Of a stretch of DNA of 64,000 nucleotides, positions 14,440 to 31,746 are shown one piece after another. Location: assembly GCF_964340395.1 (NCBI RefSeq), contig NC_135552.1, positions 21,663,181 through 21,727,180 on the forward strand. The letters run 5' to 3'. The translations under genes were made by a program, and so were the position numbers. Every line of letters begins with the position of its first letter. Position 1 is the stretch's first letter. The stretch is from Glandiceps talaboti. Lineage: Eukaryota > Hemichordata > Enteropneusta > Spengelidae. The notes under the pieces were generated by a model that worked only from the letters and a program-made list of their open reading frames with translations, was not told the DNA's origin and made no database searches.

Positions 14440-15275
14440 GAGCAAATATTTTCCATGATAACAATTCTCAAATTGTTTGCAAAGATATGTGTCTGCAACT
14501 TTTAATATGTCTGAAAATTTTTTACAATATTTGTAGTCTGTGATTTCTAATTTAGTTTGGAAAATATTTGTCTCTGAATGATCAAATATTTTCCATGTTT
14601 GCTGAGGATAGGCTGTGCACTCTCTAATTTTGGTGAGGAAATATTAAATATTTACCTCTGAATGATATTGTACCATATATTCCATAATTCATGATGGTAG
14701 TCTGCAACTTGTGGTTAGAAAATGTTAGCAATGATTGATGTATGCAACTTCTTATTTTGACAGGAAAATATTCCATAGTTCATGATGATAGTCTACAACT
14801 TCTAATTTTGGTGGGAAGACCATTGGCAATAGTTGTAGTTTGCAACTTCAAATTTTGGCAGTAAAATCCTTGCTTCAGAATCATCTGATCAAAGCATATA
14901 ATAATACATGATGATAGTCTGCAACTTTTAATTTTGGCGGGAAGACCATTGACATTAATTGTAGTCTGTAACTTCTAATATTGGTGGTTAAATCTTTGCC
15001 TCAGAATCATCTGATCAAACCATGTGGTTTATCTATGATAGTCTGCAAGTTATGATTTTGGCAGAATATATCTACAATAATTGTAGTCTGCAACTTCAAA
15101 TTTTCGTCGGAGAAATACTTGCACATGATAGTAAAACTCTTTTAGTGGTGGTAATCTTTATCATCAAGGAAACTTTGACTGCATTATGGAACATTTTTTA
15201 TGACTATAGTCTGAAACTGTTCATATTAGGAGGAAAATGGTGACTGGAAAGATGAAATATTTTCCATGGATGATG
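14440..15275. repeat. Highly diverged tandem repeat with TAGTCTGCAACTT cores
   Basis: TAGTCTGCAACTTCTAATTT and TTTTGGTGGGAAAATATT blocks recur at uneven spacing of about 50-120 bp (14690, 14725, 14793, 14830, 14918, 14960, 15040 and 15085), with intervening TCTGAATGATCAAA and TTTTCCATGATGATAG blocks. It is an old satellite-like array with no gene. Confidence 0.75.
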
Positions 15276-19658
<4,383 letters not shown>

Positions 19659-19900
19659 ACTGGTAGAACTGTTGATTACAGTGGCCATATATGGTTGAGA
19701 TATGGGCATCTTTTTTGGATTATTAATTAATAAGAAACAATTTGAATATGTTTTTCTGTTTCAAAAAAACCAAGTGAAACAACATTACTAACTTAAGTCC
19801 ATGTTGGTAACCCAATACAGTCGAAAACAATAGAAGTGTACGTGTTCTGATCTTTCCTTTATATGTAATAAATTGTCCAGTGTCTTCCTGATATACGTAA
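19659..19900 (+). repeat. Segment homologous to MBOAT intron 5, located just upstream of MBOAT copy 1
   Basis: ACTGGTAGAACTGTTGATTA, then GGCCATAT, TGGGCATC, AAACAATTTGAATATGTTTTTCTG, an AAGTCCATG block and CCTGATATACGTAA follow the same order as in intron 5 of MBOAT copy 1 (about 24935-25250) and copy 2 (about 41813-42065). No exon 6 follows. It is either a remnant of an older partial duplication or a dispersed repeat shared by three sites. Confidence 0.6.
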
Positions 19901-20037
19901 TACTTCATAAAATACTATTCTTTACAAGTTATATCTGCATATCTGTAGAGTTCTCGACCAATTGTAATGCGAGATTACTGGCGACAGGTGTCGTACAATT
20001 ACATTTATGTATGTGATAGTTGGACAGACATCACAAT

Positions 20038-21010
20038 ATGGCTTTCTGGTTCCGAATTGTACTAGCTGATATATTAAAGGTGTCCATACAAGAGGTGAGT
20101 ACACTGCAATGAGGACATGAAATAACGAAAGTTGACATACACAAATCACTTTGTTTCCAGACGATAGTACTAAAATATATCAGGCAAGCCATATTGTGCG
20201 CAACCAAGACCAATATTAAACATGTAATTTATTTTATTCACACAAGTATTACGTAATACATGTGGTCTAATTTGCTACTCATTCACTCATCTGACACACA
20301 TGGCCTTACGTATTCGTTTATATCACATATTCTTTCATTTTCGCTGCTGTTTATCGCATTCGTTAATTTACAAACACATTTGTGTGCATCGCATATTCTG
20401 TTTCATTCGCACTTTTTGTACATTTAAAAAAAAAATTTACATTCGTTTATTCACTCACACACTCTTCAGTATTATCGAAGTTTTTAACCGACGGTCAGCA
20501 TTCTAGATCTATAGATTATTGATAATTTGTGTTGCTGTTGATTTTCTATCAGCTGTGTTGACTGGCAAAGACTGCAATTACAACTGATACGACAACTCTA
20601 TATGATAAAATCAAGTACGCATCGAAATCGGAAGAGTCGAGGAGTGTCAAATCGAACTGCTAGTTTCAGATGAAATTGCATTATTTTTCCCAAGAAGGTT
20701 TTCACACACTTTATAAGGATAACTCAAATGATACCCAGAGGCCACCGGATTTCGCATACCAGAAACCAGATATTGTAAATTGTGATGGCCAAAACTGTAT
20801 GCAAATGTTGTGCATTACACATTTCAGATGATGGTTTTGTTGAATAACAAAAATACGTAAGATGAGGGTTAACAACAATTCTTATCGGCAGAATTTGAAA
20901 TACAAACTGATAAAAAAGCAAAACCTCTCTATGGCGTAACGGTTACTTCATTGATTGAAATGATTGATTGGTTGGTTGGTTGGTTGGTTGGTTGGTTGGG
21001 TGATAGGCTG

Positions 21011-21067
<57 letters not shown>

Positions 21068-21981
21068 CTGACTCATGACTGACTGACTGACTGACTGACC
21101 TACCGACCTTCCGACTGGCTAGTTATTTGGTTGGTTGGTTGGTTGGTTGGTTAGCTGATTGGTTGATTGATTGGTTGGTTGGTTTTGGTACATGACTAAA
21201 GTATTCCACATTTGTAATAGTCATTAATATAATTACAAATCAATATTTATCTCTTACAGGTGATATTTATCTTTCTGCAAGTGTGTTCAATCATATTAGC
21301 AATAATTTACAGACATGTACTACATCCAAATAAAGTTAACCCTACGATAAGACATGTTGTATCAACTGTTATTGGTCTATCGATAGGAATTTGTTGTTAC
21401 TCATGGTAAGTAAGTCATGGTCTAGAATTGTCACGATAAGGATAAACCTAAAATGACAGAACATAAGGTATTTTGCATTACCATAGTAGTTTAGTACAAT
21501 CTGCATAGGGAGTATGAGAACTATGCTGGCTGTTCCCTTCCCATTTTGACCCCTGAACGTCGAGATGCTGTTTTGGTTGCCTATAACACGATACATTTAT
21601 CTCAGGAACCGCTTGCTTGATCTCGATTTTTAACCTCATTCGCATGCATGTCAATTAACCCAATTTGCATATTAATTAAGTTTTATATTACTATAAACCC
21701 AAAATCCTAGAATATTCTTCTTGCAGGCATGTAATTTAGTTTTTAATTTACGATGGATTTACGCTTCCACCTGCATTTCCATTATTTAAACTTATTTGTT
21801 GACAAATGTTTGCAGCCCCACTTGACCTAATCTTCCCCAGAAAATAGGAGCAATATATACAAACACCCCTCCCCACCCATATCCATTTTCCTCTCTCTCC
21901 CTCTCTCTCTCTCTCTCCATCTGTCTATCTCTTTCTCTTTCTCAGTCTGTCTCTGTCTCTGTCTCTGTCTCTCTGTCTCTC

Positions 21982-22026
<45 letters not shown>

Positions 22027-25000
22027 CTCCATCTGTCTCTCTCTATCTCAGTCTCTGTTTCTGTCTCTGTCTCTCTCGGATTTTCATAGCAAATATTTCA
22101 AAAGTCGATAAAAACTCTCCATACAGTTCTTTGTAATTTATAATTTTAACACCGGTTACTATGTATTTTCATATTTTTATTAATGCTACAACCATGCTTA
22201 TTATGCTCTTTGTGTCTTTATGGCCATGTGGAAAGTAATATCCCCCAAAAAATAACTACACTATAACTACACCCTTACAAAACACAAATAAAACCAAGCA
22301 CTGCATTGGTTAGTGATTGTTTGGACACAGATAAGATAATATGACAGAATCTCATGACATGTGAATGGTGTATGTAAGTGAAAATGCATGGTCGAAAACA
22401 CGATTGCAAATACATTGAGCACCTAAACTCGTGTTTATGCACGTTATTATTACATCATTTACACGTGTTTATCCAATACATTAAAATTCATACTGCACGG
22501 TCATGCAATTTCGGATTCCTTTACCAATTAATAAGTATCATACATACATACATACATACATACATACATACATACATACATACATACATACATACATACA
22601 CACATACTAGTACACACATACATACATACATACATACATACATACATACACTAGTATAGTTTTCATCAGTGCAAATATCACTATAATGCTTGCGAACCAG
22701 TGGTAGCAATCACTGATACATGTGTTATATACTGGTCAGATTTATGTATTTATTTAAAATATAGTTGTCCTTTCTCTTACAGGTCAATGCTGCATTTACT
22801 ACTGCACTCAACTATTGGATTAATTCTTACAAAATTTGTAAATCGTAAATATATGGCAATAGTTGTGTTCTTTGTTGCAATGGCCCATCTATCCATAGAA
22901 CATATACGCAAACAGTTGGCTGGAAGTGCTTCGGATCTTCTCCACCATGAAACGTACGTTTCCTTGATTATTAAAGATGAGTTTTTTTATCATATAAGTA
23001 AGATAAGACTGAAAGTAGTTAAAAGGTAAACTGTTTCAACGACAAAAAATTGTTGTAACAACAGTTAAAGTACAACAAATAGTGATAGTATACATTGAAC
23101 TTCTCAAGGACAGAGCTTGGAAACTTTTGCTAACTATCGTACAAACATTAATTATTACATGTTTCAATACACAAATGCTATCTTACCAATGTTTCAGATA
23201 AGAACTTTGAGATACTTGCTAAGTAGGTGAGGTTTATATTGCCGTTGGGCAACATGAGAGAAGTAAAACAGTACATCATGATCAGCCATCGTCCGTATTG
23301 CATATTGTACAAGATGTCTCCAATTTTGGCACTTTTAAACCAAAACGAAACTACCCATTATAATAATCAGTATACATTTCCGAACATATAAATATTCATG
23401 TAGCACTTTATTCAAATTCAATAGCCCCAGTATCAAGGTTTGTGCCATCAGGGTGTTATCTACCCATCGTGCATTGTACTTTTAACCTGTTGATTTGAAT
23501 CATGTTTTAATGATGTCTTTTCTTAGCCCTATGATGATTATGACAATGAAGATAACAAGTGTTGCATTTGGATTACATGACTGTGAGTAACATTTGCATA
23601 CTAATAGAGTCCTTTGCATACCAGTAGTGAACTTCACATATTGATGGTGTCATTTGCATACTAATAGTTCTATCTGCATACCAATAGTGTCATTTGCACA
23701 CCAACAGTTTCATTCCAATGTTTTTATACAAAACCCAAAGAATGTAACACACTAAATCTGCATCATATCAGTCTGTTAAACTATGTCAGTGTCTTGAAAG
23801 GCATTTTTATTATGGAGTCATTTAAAATGGATAAATCAAATACTCCAAGTCATGTTACATGTTACATGTATATCAGTTGAACCATATTTCACCAAAATTT
23901 GATCTTTTAATATCAATGTTTATTTTCAAACTTGCAGTAACCTTGTAAGAGTACTTGAAATCTTGAGCCATTGATTTTACTTAGGATGAGAAGAATAAGA
24001 ATGTTGCAAGCTTGAACAAGCTTGTAGCTTGCTTACAGAGGGGCCTTGCAAGATTGTTTGAAATATGTTTAGCAAACCCTTGCAGCTGTCTACTAGGTTT
24101 AATTGTTCCATGCTTGTACAAGCTTGTTGCCACCTAACAACTTTCATCTGGGAATTATGCCTATGATGTTTTCATATTCAATTCCAACAGAGTTGTGAGT
24201 CCATTTTCATCAACTACTAGTTTTTCGATAAATTACATGTACAAGTAAGTGATACTTATTGCCATCTTGTCCAACACTAGGGTCCTCAGTGGATTGTTCA
24301 AAGCAACATCCAAAACAAAGGCTGGTTGCAATAAGGTGGGTACTCACGTACGCATGCTCACACAGGATGACACAAGTCAATATGAATGCGTGTCTATGAA
24401 GAACATGTATTAGAAAATATTCCGGTAGAATGCACCTCGGGGGCAAATTTGCTTGAAGATCACACTTCTTCAACTCTGTCCAAACTTTGAAAGATTATTT
24501 TCTGATACTTAAAGAAATTGGGGTACAGAATCTTGTTTGAAGGAAATCGTCAATCATTTGTTCTCCTAGAGTTAACACCAGTATTCGGTTGCAATATTGG
24601 ATCATAGCATAACTAAATGTTGATGTTATTTTGACCTCTATTTCAATACCTTGAATGGTTATGAATATTTAATGTATCTCAAGTGAATAATCATGTCTGC
24701 TAAGACCCATCAGGCCATGGTGCAACAATGAAAGTACAATATGGGTGAAAGAGTTTCAATTTGGCAACTTAGCGAAATTTATGTGATGTGAAAATCATGA
24801 AATGATTCTCCAGAAACTGAAAATACCAGAAACTGAAAATGTTTCCTTCTGTGTGGTGTTACCCTTTAAATATTAAATGGGCATGGCAGATGGGACTATT
24901 TAGGTGTTTGATAAATGATTGTGTGTTAAATAGATGACTGGTACAGCAATTGTCATGATTAAATTGGCCATATGGGTCAGAAATGGATATCTGTTTGGAT

Positions 25001-28000
25001 TTCTGATTCATAAAAAACGATTTGAATATATTGTTCTGCTTTGGTTTTTGATTGCTAAAACAACTTGTTTTTCTACAGAACTTATTTTTTCACGTTGAAA
25101 AAAAGAATGTCAAGCAACATAGACCAAGTCCATGCTGGTTGCAAATACATTTAGTAAAAAAATATTTAGGTTTGTTAATGTACATGTGTATGTGTTGTGA
25201 TCTTTCATTTATAAATTGGCTGTTGTAAGTTGTCCTGATATGCAAATCATCTGATTACAATCTCTTACAGGCGATTTCCCTCAATCCTTGAGTACTACAG
25301 CTATATATTCAACTTCCAAACCTTCCTAATTGGACCATTTTGTTTCTTCACTGACTACATCGATTTCGTGGAAGGCAAACATCTTGTACCATACAAAATC
25401 AAAACTAAAGATGGTAAAGAAGTTATTATCAGCAGGGAACCATCTGTAATGGTAAGTTGAATAGTTGAATATCTAATAAGTATGAAAACCGACTTCCGGA
25501 CATTTCTTGAAAAATGAGCTGACATAACTACCTAGTATGTCACTAAAATGCATGGTAACACTGACAGATAGGAGAAATCGTTGCACTGAATGTATATTCC
25601 GGTAACCACTACATGTAGATTCTTGTATTGTTGTTTTGGTGGATGAACTGTGCTGACCATGAGGATGTTCTTCAACTGTATCATGTTCAAATACTTAATT
25701 CTGTTCTGTACCATTTTTTAACAACACACAGCATTTTCAATAAAGACTATATTTCTCTTTATAGACAGTGCCTTTGTATATATCTTTATTTATTTATATA
25801 TAGATATATATCTATATCTATTTTGGAATTAAAGGAGTCTGAAAACCATTTTCTATATTAGTCATTTAATTAGCAAGGGATGGGAGAGGGGTAGAGATGA
25901 GGGCTAAATATAAGGGGAACAAAATCAAGGTTGATTTTGTTCTAGTTGCCACTTGATGTTCAGAAACCATCCCACCATTGCCCCTGTTTATCAGGGAGTT
26001 GAGGAAGTATAAAGGGCCGCTGTGCCGCTATAGATCCGAGCCAGGGGTAATAATTGTAAAGCGCTTCAGTTTGTCTATTTTTGGATGGAAGTGAGGCACT
26101 TTACCCATAAGGTAGAATGAACAGGCAATAATGCTCGCTTATTGAGCACCTCGATTATTTGCATACCCAGAATATTTTACCCCACTTGCTGGATTACTTG
26201 CCATCAACTAAATCAAATAGGACAAAATCTACTCGCCTTTGATCCCATTTAAGCAATTACTTGTTCAAGATTAAAACTTTAGCGTAGTTCCTTACCCAGT
26301 GTGACTTTCTTATATATTTTTCAGGGTGCTCTCTTTGAGAAGATAGTAATTTGTGTCCTAACAGGTACAAATGCTGCTGTATTTGGCTCCTCTTACACTC
26401 CCAGAGGCAATATAAGTAAGTACGTACTAGTAATTCCTGGTTGAAAGCAATCGACGTCTTAAACTACAAAGTTTGTAGTGTATACGTATATACTGTATTT
26501 GTCCTTGTTTGACCCCCGAGTGAGACAACACAAAACAAAATAAGTCAGAGGGGTCGGTTTATGCACAGGTAGTGTCAGTGGGCTTACAAACTCGTGTTTT
26601 ACTGTTAAAAACAAGTACAAACTGGTCAGAAAATAGGGGCAGAGCTTATAAATGAACAGGAGGATACACAAGGTCTCGCTGGTCTTTTTTCATTAGTTGT
26701 ATAATGCTCTATGTTCACGGTTTCATGTGAAGACATCCAGATTTTAAGGTGTATATGTATATAAAATATACCTAAATGAACCGTAACACACTTAACAACA
26801 ATCATATAGTTCAATAAAGTTTGAAATTCTATCTCGTGATGTGCATGCTAGGCATTGATTACATTCGTGTTAGGGTTGTTGCAGCTGGAATTGGAATTTG
26901 GCTAAAACAGAATTGTTCACGTCGATACGTTGAGATGAGTTTAAAACGACTGTATGTTTAATACATTTGTCTTTGCAGCATTTGCTGTGTGTGTGTGTGT
27001 GTGTGTAATGGACATTAGTGAAAGATAATGACAAATGTAGGTGCCAAACTCATGTACCCTGTATATATTCTAGTCAGAATGCTCTGATCAGCTGGGATAA
27101 CACATCATCTGTGCTATTAAATAGTATGCATGTGTTACTACCTCTCGTAGCAGGTTAGTATTAATGTTTAGCCTTTCAGCCAGAGTATACACAGTACTGT
27201 CATTCACTTGTGTGTTTATGCCATCATTGATTATGATCTGTTTTTATCTGTTAATAATCATATTCCTATTCTAGGTGATAAAGTTCTGAACTCGTCTCCT
27301 CTATATCGTGTAGTATACCTAGCACTGTGTATGGTGCTGACCATATTTAGATACGTATTTGCCTTCACAATTTGTAAGTAAAGCTTGTACCATCTATTTA
27401 TGCCCAGCGTCTATCGATAGATAAGTTAAACGATTAATTAATCATGTTATTGAGAAAAATAGTTATATTTCACAACCAAGGTAATTTTTCATACCAGAGA
27501 ACGTTGACGTTTCGACTACCATCGGCAGCCATCTTCAGAACTGTAGTCGAAAGTAGTCGAAACGTCAACGTTCTCTGGTATGAAAAATTACCTTGGTTGT
27601 GAAATATAACTATTTTTCTCAATATATTGTCCAACCTGATGAAACTATTCACGGATAATCATGTTATGTTTTATGTCATGTAAAATGTCAAAAAGGTCAA
27701 TTATACAGGCTTATTGTCACATGATATGTTAAGCCATATGTTATCCTAAACATACATACATCCAAGATTTTTTAATTCGACAGGTTAGATTCTTTTTTAA
27801 AGAGTATTCTTTGCATATGTAATAAGTTACGTATACATAGATTGAGAATGGAGCTCACAGCTCACCACAAGCACAGTTTGGAACGCGTGAACGGTAATGT
27901 ATTTCTGTCTATTGACTTTTTGACATATAAAATGAAGAATGAACTTTGCAGACCAATTCAAGTAAATGAAATTTGCATATTATTGTAAAGTGTATAATAG

Positions 28001-28953
28001 ATGAACCCAACAGCAATTAATTTACGTGAACCATGGCCAGTAGTCTTATATTTAAACGTTTTGTTATTTGAAGATTAAGGAAAGAATTTTCAATCTGAAA
28101 GTATAATCAGCTGTGCAATTTTCTTAAATAACCATTATCTTTTTTCCTTTCTCTTTAGCTGACTTAGTATGCAATGCTTCTGGCTTTGGCTTCAATGGCT
28201 ATGATGAATATGGGAAACCTAGATGGGATCTAGTAAGCCCGTTCAACTTTAAAAAGTTTTGGGTAAAGATGAATTTAATATCTCTGAACATGTTTTTCAT
28301 AATAAAATTACCACAAATAGAAGACCACTGATAATGTTATTTGGTGTATTTTATTTGTTATATGACTGCAACTAATGTGGATATTTACAGTCATTTCTAT
28401 ATATAATCATTTATTGTAGATTAATCCAAATATCAAATCTGTTATTATCTGTAGAAGTTAAAAAGCTATAATTTCAAGAATATATCTACTCCAATGAATG
28501 ATTACAAATATTATTTCAGCTGGCAACTGACTTAAATGTCAATATCGCCAATTGGAATATCTCTACCCTTCGATGGTTGAAATATGCCTGTTATTACCGT
28601 GTGCCTTATCACAAAGATAAATTGACCACTTTCCTATCAGCTGTGTGGCATGGATTTTATCCAGGATACTATTGGACACTGTTTTTGAATATGGTGATGT
28701 TTACGTCAACATCAAAAAGGGTAGGCTGACATACACACACCCATTTAACACTTGTTAGAAACAGGTTTTGAGAATGAAAATTAATTCTTTACATTACCTA
28801 ATTAATTATCTAATCAATTATCTAAAAGACAATTTCCTGGTAATATCTTTATTCTAACTTATTATTAATTATATTTTTTCCATCAAAAGAGAATTGGGGA
28901 AAATAGCCTATCCTCCTACCTTAAGGTAGAATGCACCTTGGCAGCCAATTTGG

Positions 28954-29038
<85 letters not shown>

Positions 29039-30340
29039 AACATTGGTGTTTTGGAATTGATAGGTAACAAATGCTGTAATCTTCAAAATGAAAATAAATA
29101 ATGGTAAGTTTTCAAGAAACCAACCACTATAGAATAAAGGAATGTGAAGATATGCCATATATAAATTTGGTAAATGAGGGTTTTTTGTTATTTGATAAAA
29201 CAAATGGGCTGTGATCAAACAATTAACTCAGTCTCCCCTTTTGAAATTTAGTGATATAAAATTTACTGTTATGGACATTTTTTGTGTATATTTTTTACTG
29301 AAGGTGCACCAGTACATTGATCAATTCATCATCAAATCAACAATAGGGAAATTGGTATATTACTGTATTTTGTGGACCCTTAACTCTCTCTACCTCCACT
29401 ACATGACTGTGGCGCATTGCCTAGTACACAACCAACCAATCGTAGAGTTTTACAGGTACAGATATACGTAAATTTTACCTTTGACATTATACCCCAGTCT
29501 CAAAACAGAAAAGTTACAGATTTTCAAGACACTAGAAAGTTTCTTTAGAGTTTGAGGAAATACCTTGATCTGGTTAGATACAGAAGTAACAGAAAAGTAT
29601 CTTGTGATAACAATGACGGAATCTCTCTGTTGGGCAGCAAAGTGCGATTTAGAGCCTTCCCTGTCACTCGCCTAATACAGCCTTACATAACATGATTGTA
29701 AAGCCAAGTCACACTACTTTTAACCAGATTTAAACTGAATGCCTCCCGTACGGGCAAAACCGTAGATTTCTGGGCCTACACACATTGTTGGAATGCAAAG
29801 TTCTGAACCTTTATGATAGCTGGTATACATGATGTACCACTTCATTGGAGAATTAATGATACGAAGCTGTATGAAGCTTATATAGTTAACATATTGTTTA
29901 ATTATCAATACCTCATTAATTATGTAAATTAACCATTTAGCTTATAAGTTACATCATCAAGCTTTATATGACGCATGTACGTCTTTACCATATAAATGCA
30001 TGTACTAAATCTGAAATGTAAAGTTTGCATTCTAAAGATATTGCCCAATTATCGAAATGATTGCTTATGGAAATTGCATATCATAATTAAAAACTACATA
30101 AGCAATTCATTTAAAGCATAATCAACAAACTTCATAAGACATATGCCCTTTATAATGAATTTGACATATGCATTCCAAAGATATAACCTAATTACTAAAC
30201 CCATTAACTACATATATACAAATGACTAATTGATGTTCATTGGATGTTTATCAAAATCTAATCATTTCTTTTCATTACCAAATGGCAGACATGTAACACG
30301 TTTCAGTAGAATCGATACAGTAGTTTTTGAGATATCGTGT

Positions 30341-30375
<35 letters not shown>

Positions 30376-30376
30376 T

Positions 30377-30418
<42 letters not shown>

Positions 30419-30853
30419 GCATAACATAACCCCCCCCCCATTACGGGAGGTAATAAAACTACCAAAGCTTCTAAATGGGTTATGTTTCTTACAATTCTCT
30501 TTGAAAAGTTTCAATGCTGCAAATAGAAACAAGGTGATGAATATCAAACAAATGGGATGTATCACAAATTAAAAACTTAAAGACTTGCTATGGCTTACCA
30601 GAAATTCTATATTTTCAATTCTCGGTCGCCAGAGCATATTTTTCAGTTGAAGTGGTAATTTGACACCGTTGCTGCAAAGTGTCTGTAGCTTATGGCAATG
30701 CAGAATTTCAGTCATTTACTTCGCGGTTTTGTTTCTCACAGATCTGTATATTTCTGTGGTCATATTATATCCATCCTGTTGCTATGTATCCTACCAGCCA
30801 AGAAAACTACCAGGGCGATAGCATCCAGCAATACTACATCAACAAGTCCATAG
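20038..30853 (+). CDS. MBOAT1/2-like: MBOAT1/2-type lysophospholipid acyltransferase, tandem copy 1 (12 exons)
   Basis: Exons: 20038-20094, 21260-21405, 22783-22953, 23527-23582, 24281-24335, 25271-25451, 26325-26415, 27275-27373, 28159-28262, 28520-28720, 29304-29455, 30742-30853. All junctions are GT-AG and phases agree, giving 474 aa. The product matches vertebrate MBOAT1/2 along its whole length: an N-terminal LAD..KV.IQE segment, RHVVST.IGL, PMMIM..KITS, the FPS.LEY.SY.FNF..FL.GP block, GFGFNGYD, the invariant Asn333 (NWN) and His364 in WHGFYPGYY. Asn-to-His spacing is 31, as in MBOAT2. The family is multi-pass in the ER membrane and transfers acyl groups from acyl-CoA to lysophosphatidyl-ethanolamine, -serine or -choline; the substrate is not predictable here. 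Oddities: Trp at position 144, where copy 2 and vertebrates have Gly (HDG), and a C-terminus that stops early through a frame change relative to copy 2. Start chosen because exon 1 aligns with copy 2 and with the family N-terminus. Confidence 0.93.
20955..21185. repeat. Tetranucleotide array (TTGG)n(TTGA)n(CTGA)n in MBOAT copy 1 intron 1
   Basis: Successive TTGG, GATT, GACT and TTGG runs. MBOAT copy 2 intron 1 has only a short TTGG/TTGA trace near 37705-37730. Confidence 0.92.
21885..22080. repeat. Interrupted (TC)n/(TGTC)n tract in MBOAT copy 1 intron 2
   Basis: Pyrimidine-rich simple sequence on the sense strand. It is about 700 bp from the exon 3 acceptor, so not the polypyrimidine tract itself. 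Confidence 0.9.
22537..22652. repeat. (CATA)n microsatellite in MBOAT copy 1 intron 2
   Basis: Tandem CATA units interrupted by CACACATACTAGTACACACA. Absent at the matching place in copy 2. Confidence 0.95.
24423..24660. repeat. Dispersed repeat copy in MBOAT copy 1 intron 5
   Basis: It starts GGTAGAATGCACCTCGGGGG and continues with a CCAAACTTTG block, TCTTGTTTGAAGGAAATCG and a single AGTATTCGGTTGCAATATTGG tail unit, in the same order as at 8791-9000. It lies downstream of exon 5 of MBOAT copy 1. Confidence 0.7.
27451..27655. mobile_element. Short hairpin element with 12-bp target duplication in intron 8 of MBOAT copy 1 (Penelope-like tail candidate)
   Basis: Two essentially identical arms of about 69-70 bp (27452-27520 and 27552-27622) in inverted orientation flank a spacer of about 30 bp. 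The unit is bounded by TAATCATGTTAT at 27439-27450 and 27656-27667. On the minus strand it contains CTGAAGATGGCTGCC followed by GTCGAAACGTC, a string I associate from memory with the tails of Penelope-like retroelements; on the plus strand it contains CTGATGAAAC near the right end. The class is tentative. The element is missing from the homologous intron of copy 2. Confidence 0.65.
28960..29037. repeat. (TG)n microsatellite in MBOAT copy 1 intron 10
   Basis: About 39 TG units, 267 bp upstream of exon 11. This tract marks one edge of the segment copied in inverse into MBOAT copy 2 intron 5. Confidence 0.97.
30342..30419. repeat. (CA)n(CAGA)n microsatellite in MBOAT copy 1 intron 11
   Basis: CA units then CAGA units, preceded by GAGATATCGTGTCC, the tail form of a dispersed repeat also seen at 52273-52324. 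Confidence 0.95.
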
Positions 30854-31686
30854 CAATGCCGTCAGCAAATAAAGTGAGGGAGGAGTAAATGATGGCATCT
30901 CTGCTATTTTAAAAATTGGATATTGTAATTAGTGTGATGGGGATAAAGCACTATGAAATGAGATAAACAAAGACATGTATTTTCTTTTGCGATGTACTTT
31001 TGAAAATTGATATTTGGATTATGGGTATGAATGCTCGAATGGTGATACAGAACAAGGTAAAAAAATATATGCGTATTGGTGCATTGTGATGCTTTACTGA
31101 ACAGCAGCGATATTTGCGGTAACATTACTTTCACTCTTCCCTCCAATCTTGAATCAAACGTAAAATTATGTAAAAAAGTGTTTATTAGCTATGTTTTAAC
31201 TTTCTGTAATGATTTCAGAAAAATGACTCGTTGGCTGCATGCACCTGTGTCTATCTATCTGTGTCTGTGTGCATGTGTATATGTCTCTGTGGCTCCGTGT
31301 TCTTCTTTCATGTTTAGTTTGATATGGGTGACCACCAGGATTGCCGACATTGTGAACACAGATTAGAAATGAGAAAGATATTAAAGTTTAGGCAAGTGTA
31401 ACCACAGGTTGAAACACACCAAGTACTTCATATATGTCGTCGAACAAAATACACATGTGTGACATTATTTATAAACTAATCGGCATAAAAAGACAAAGTT
31501 TGTTCTGTAGCTCAATGCGCGCGTAGCACCGTAGCTCACTTTGAAAAATAGTTCAGAAATAAATTCGAAACAATACCTTTGAGGGTAAAAATTATGAACG
31601 TATCGGTTTGAAATTTGATGAATAACGTCTGGAATAACATTTGATTTTCAGAAATTGCACGATACCTCGATATTGAGAACGCATGT

Positions 31687-31715
31687 GTTGTCGTCGTCGT
31701 CGTCGTCGTCGTCGC

Positions 31716-31746
<31 letters not shown>

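Noticed and set aside
30679-30888. 69-codon frame overlapping the last exon of MBOAT copy 1
   Set aside because: It is the alternative frame of the exon 12 region. The splice phase and family alignment support the frame that stops at 30851-30853.
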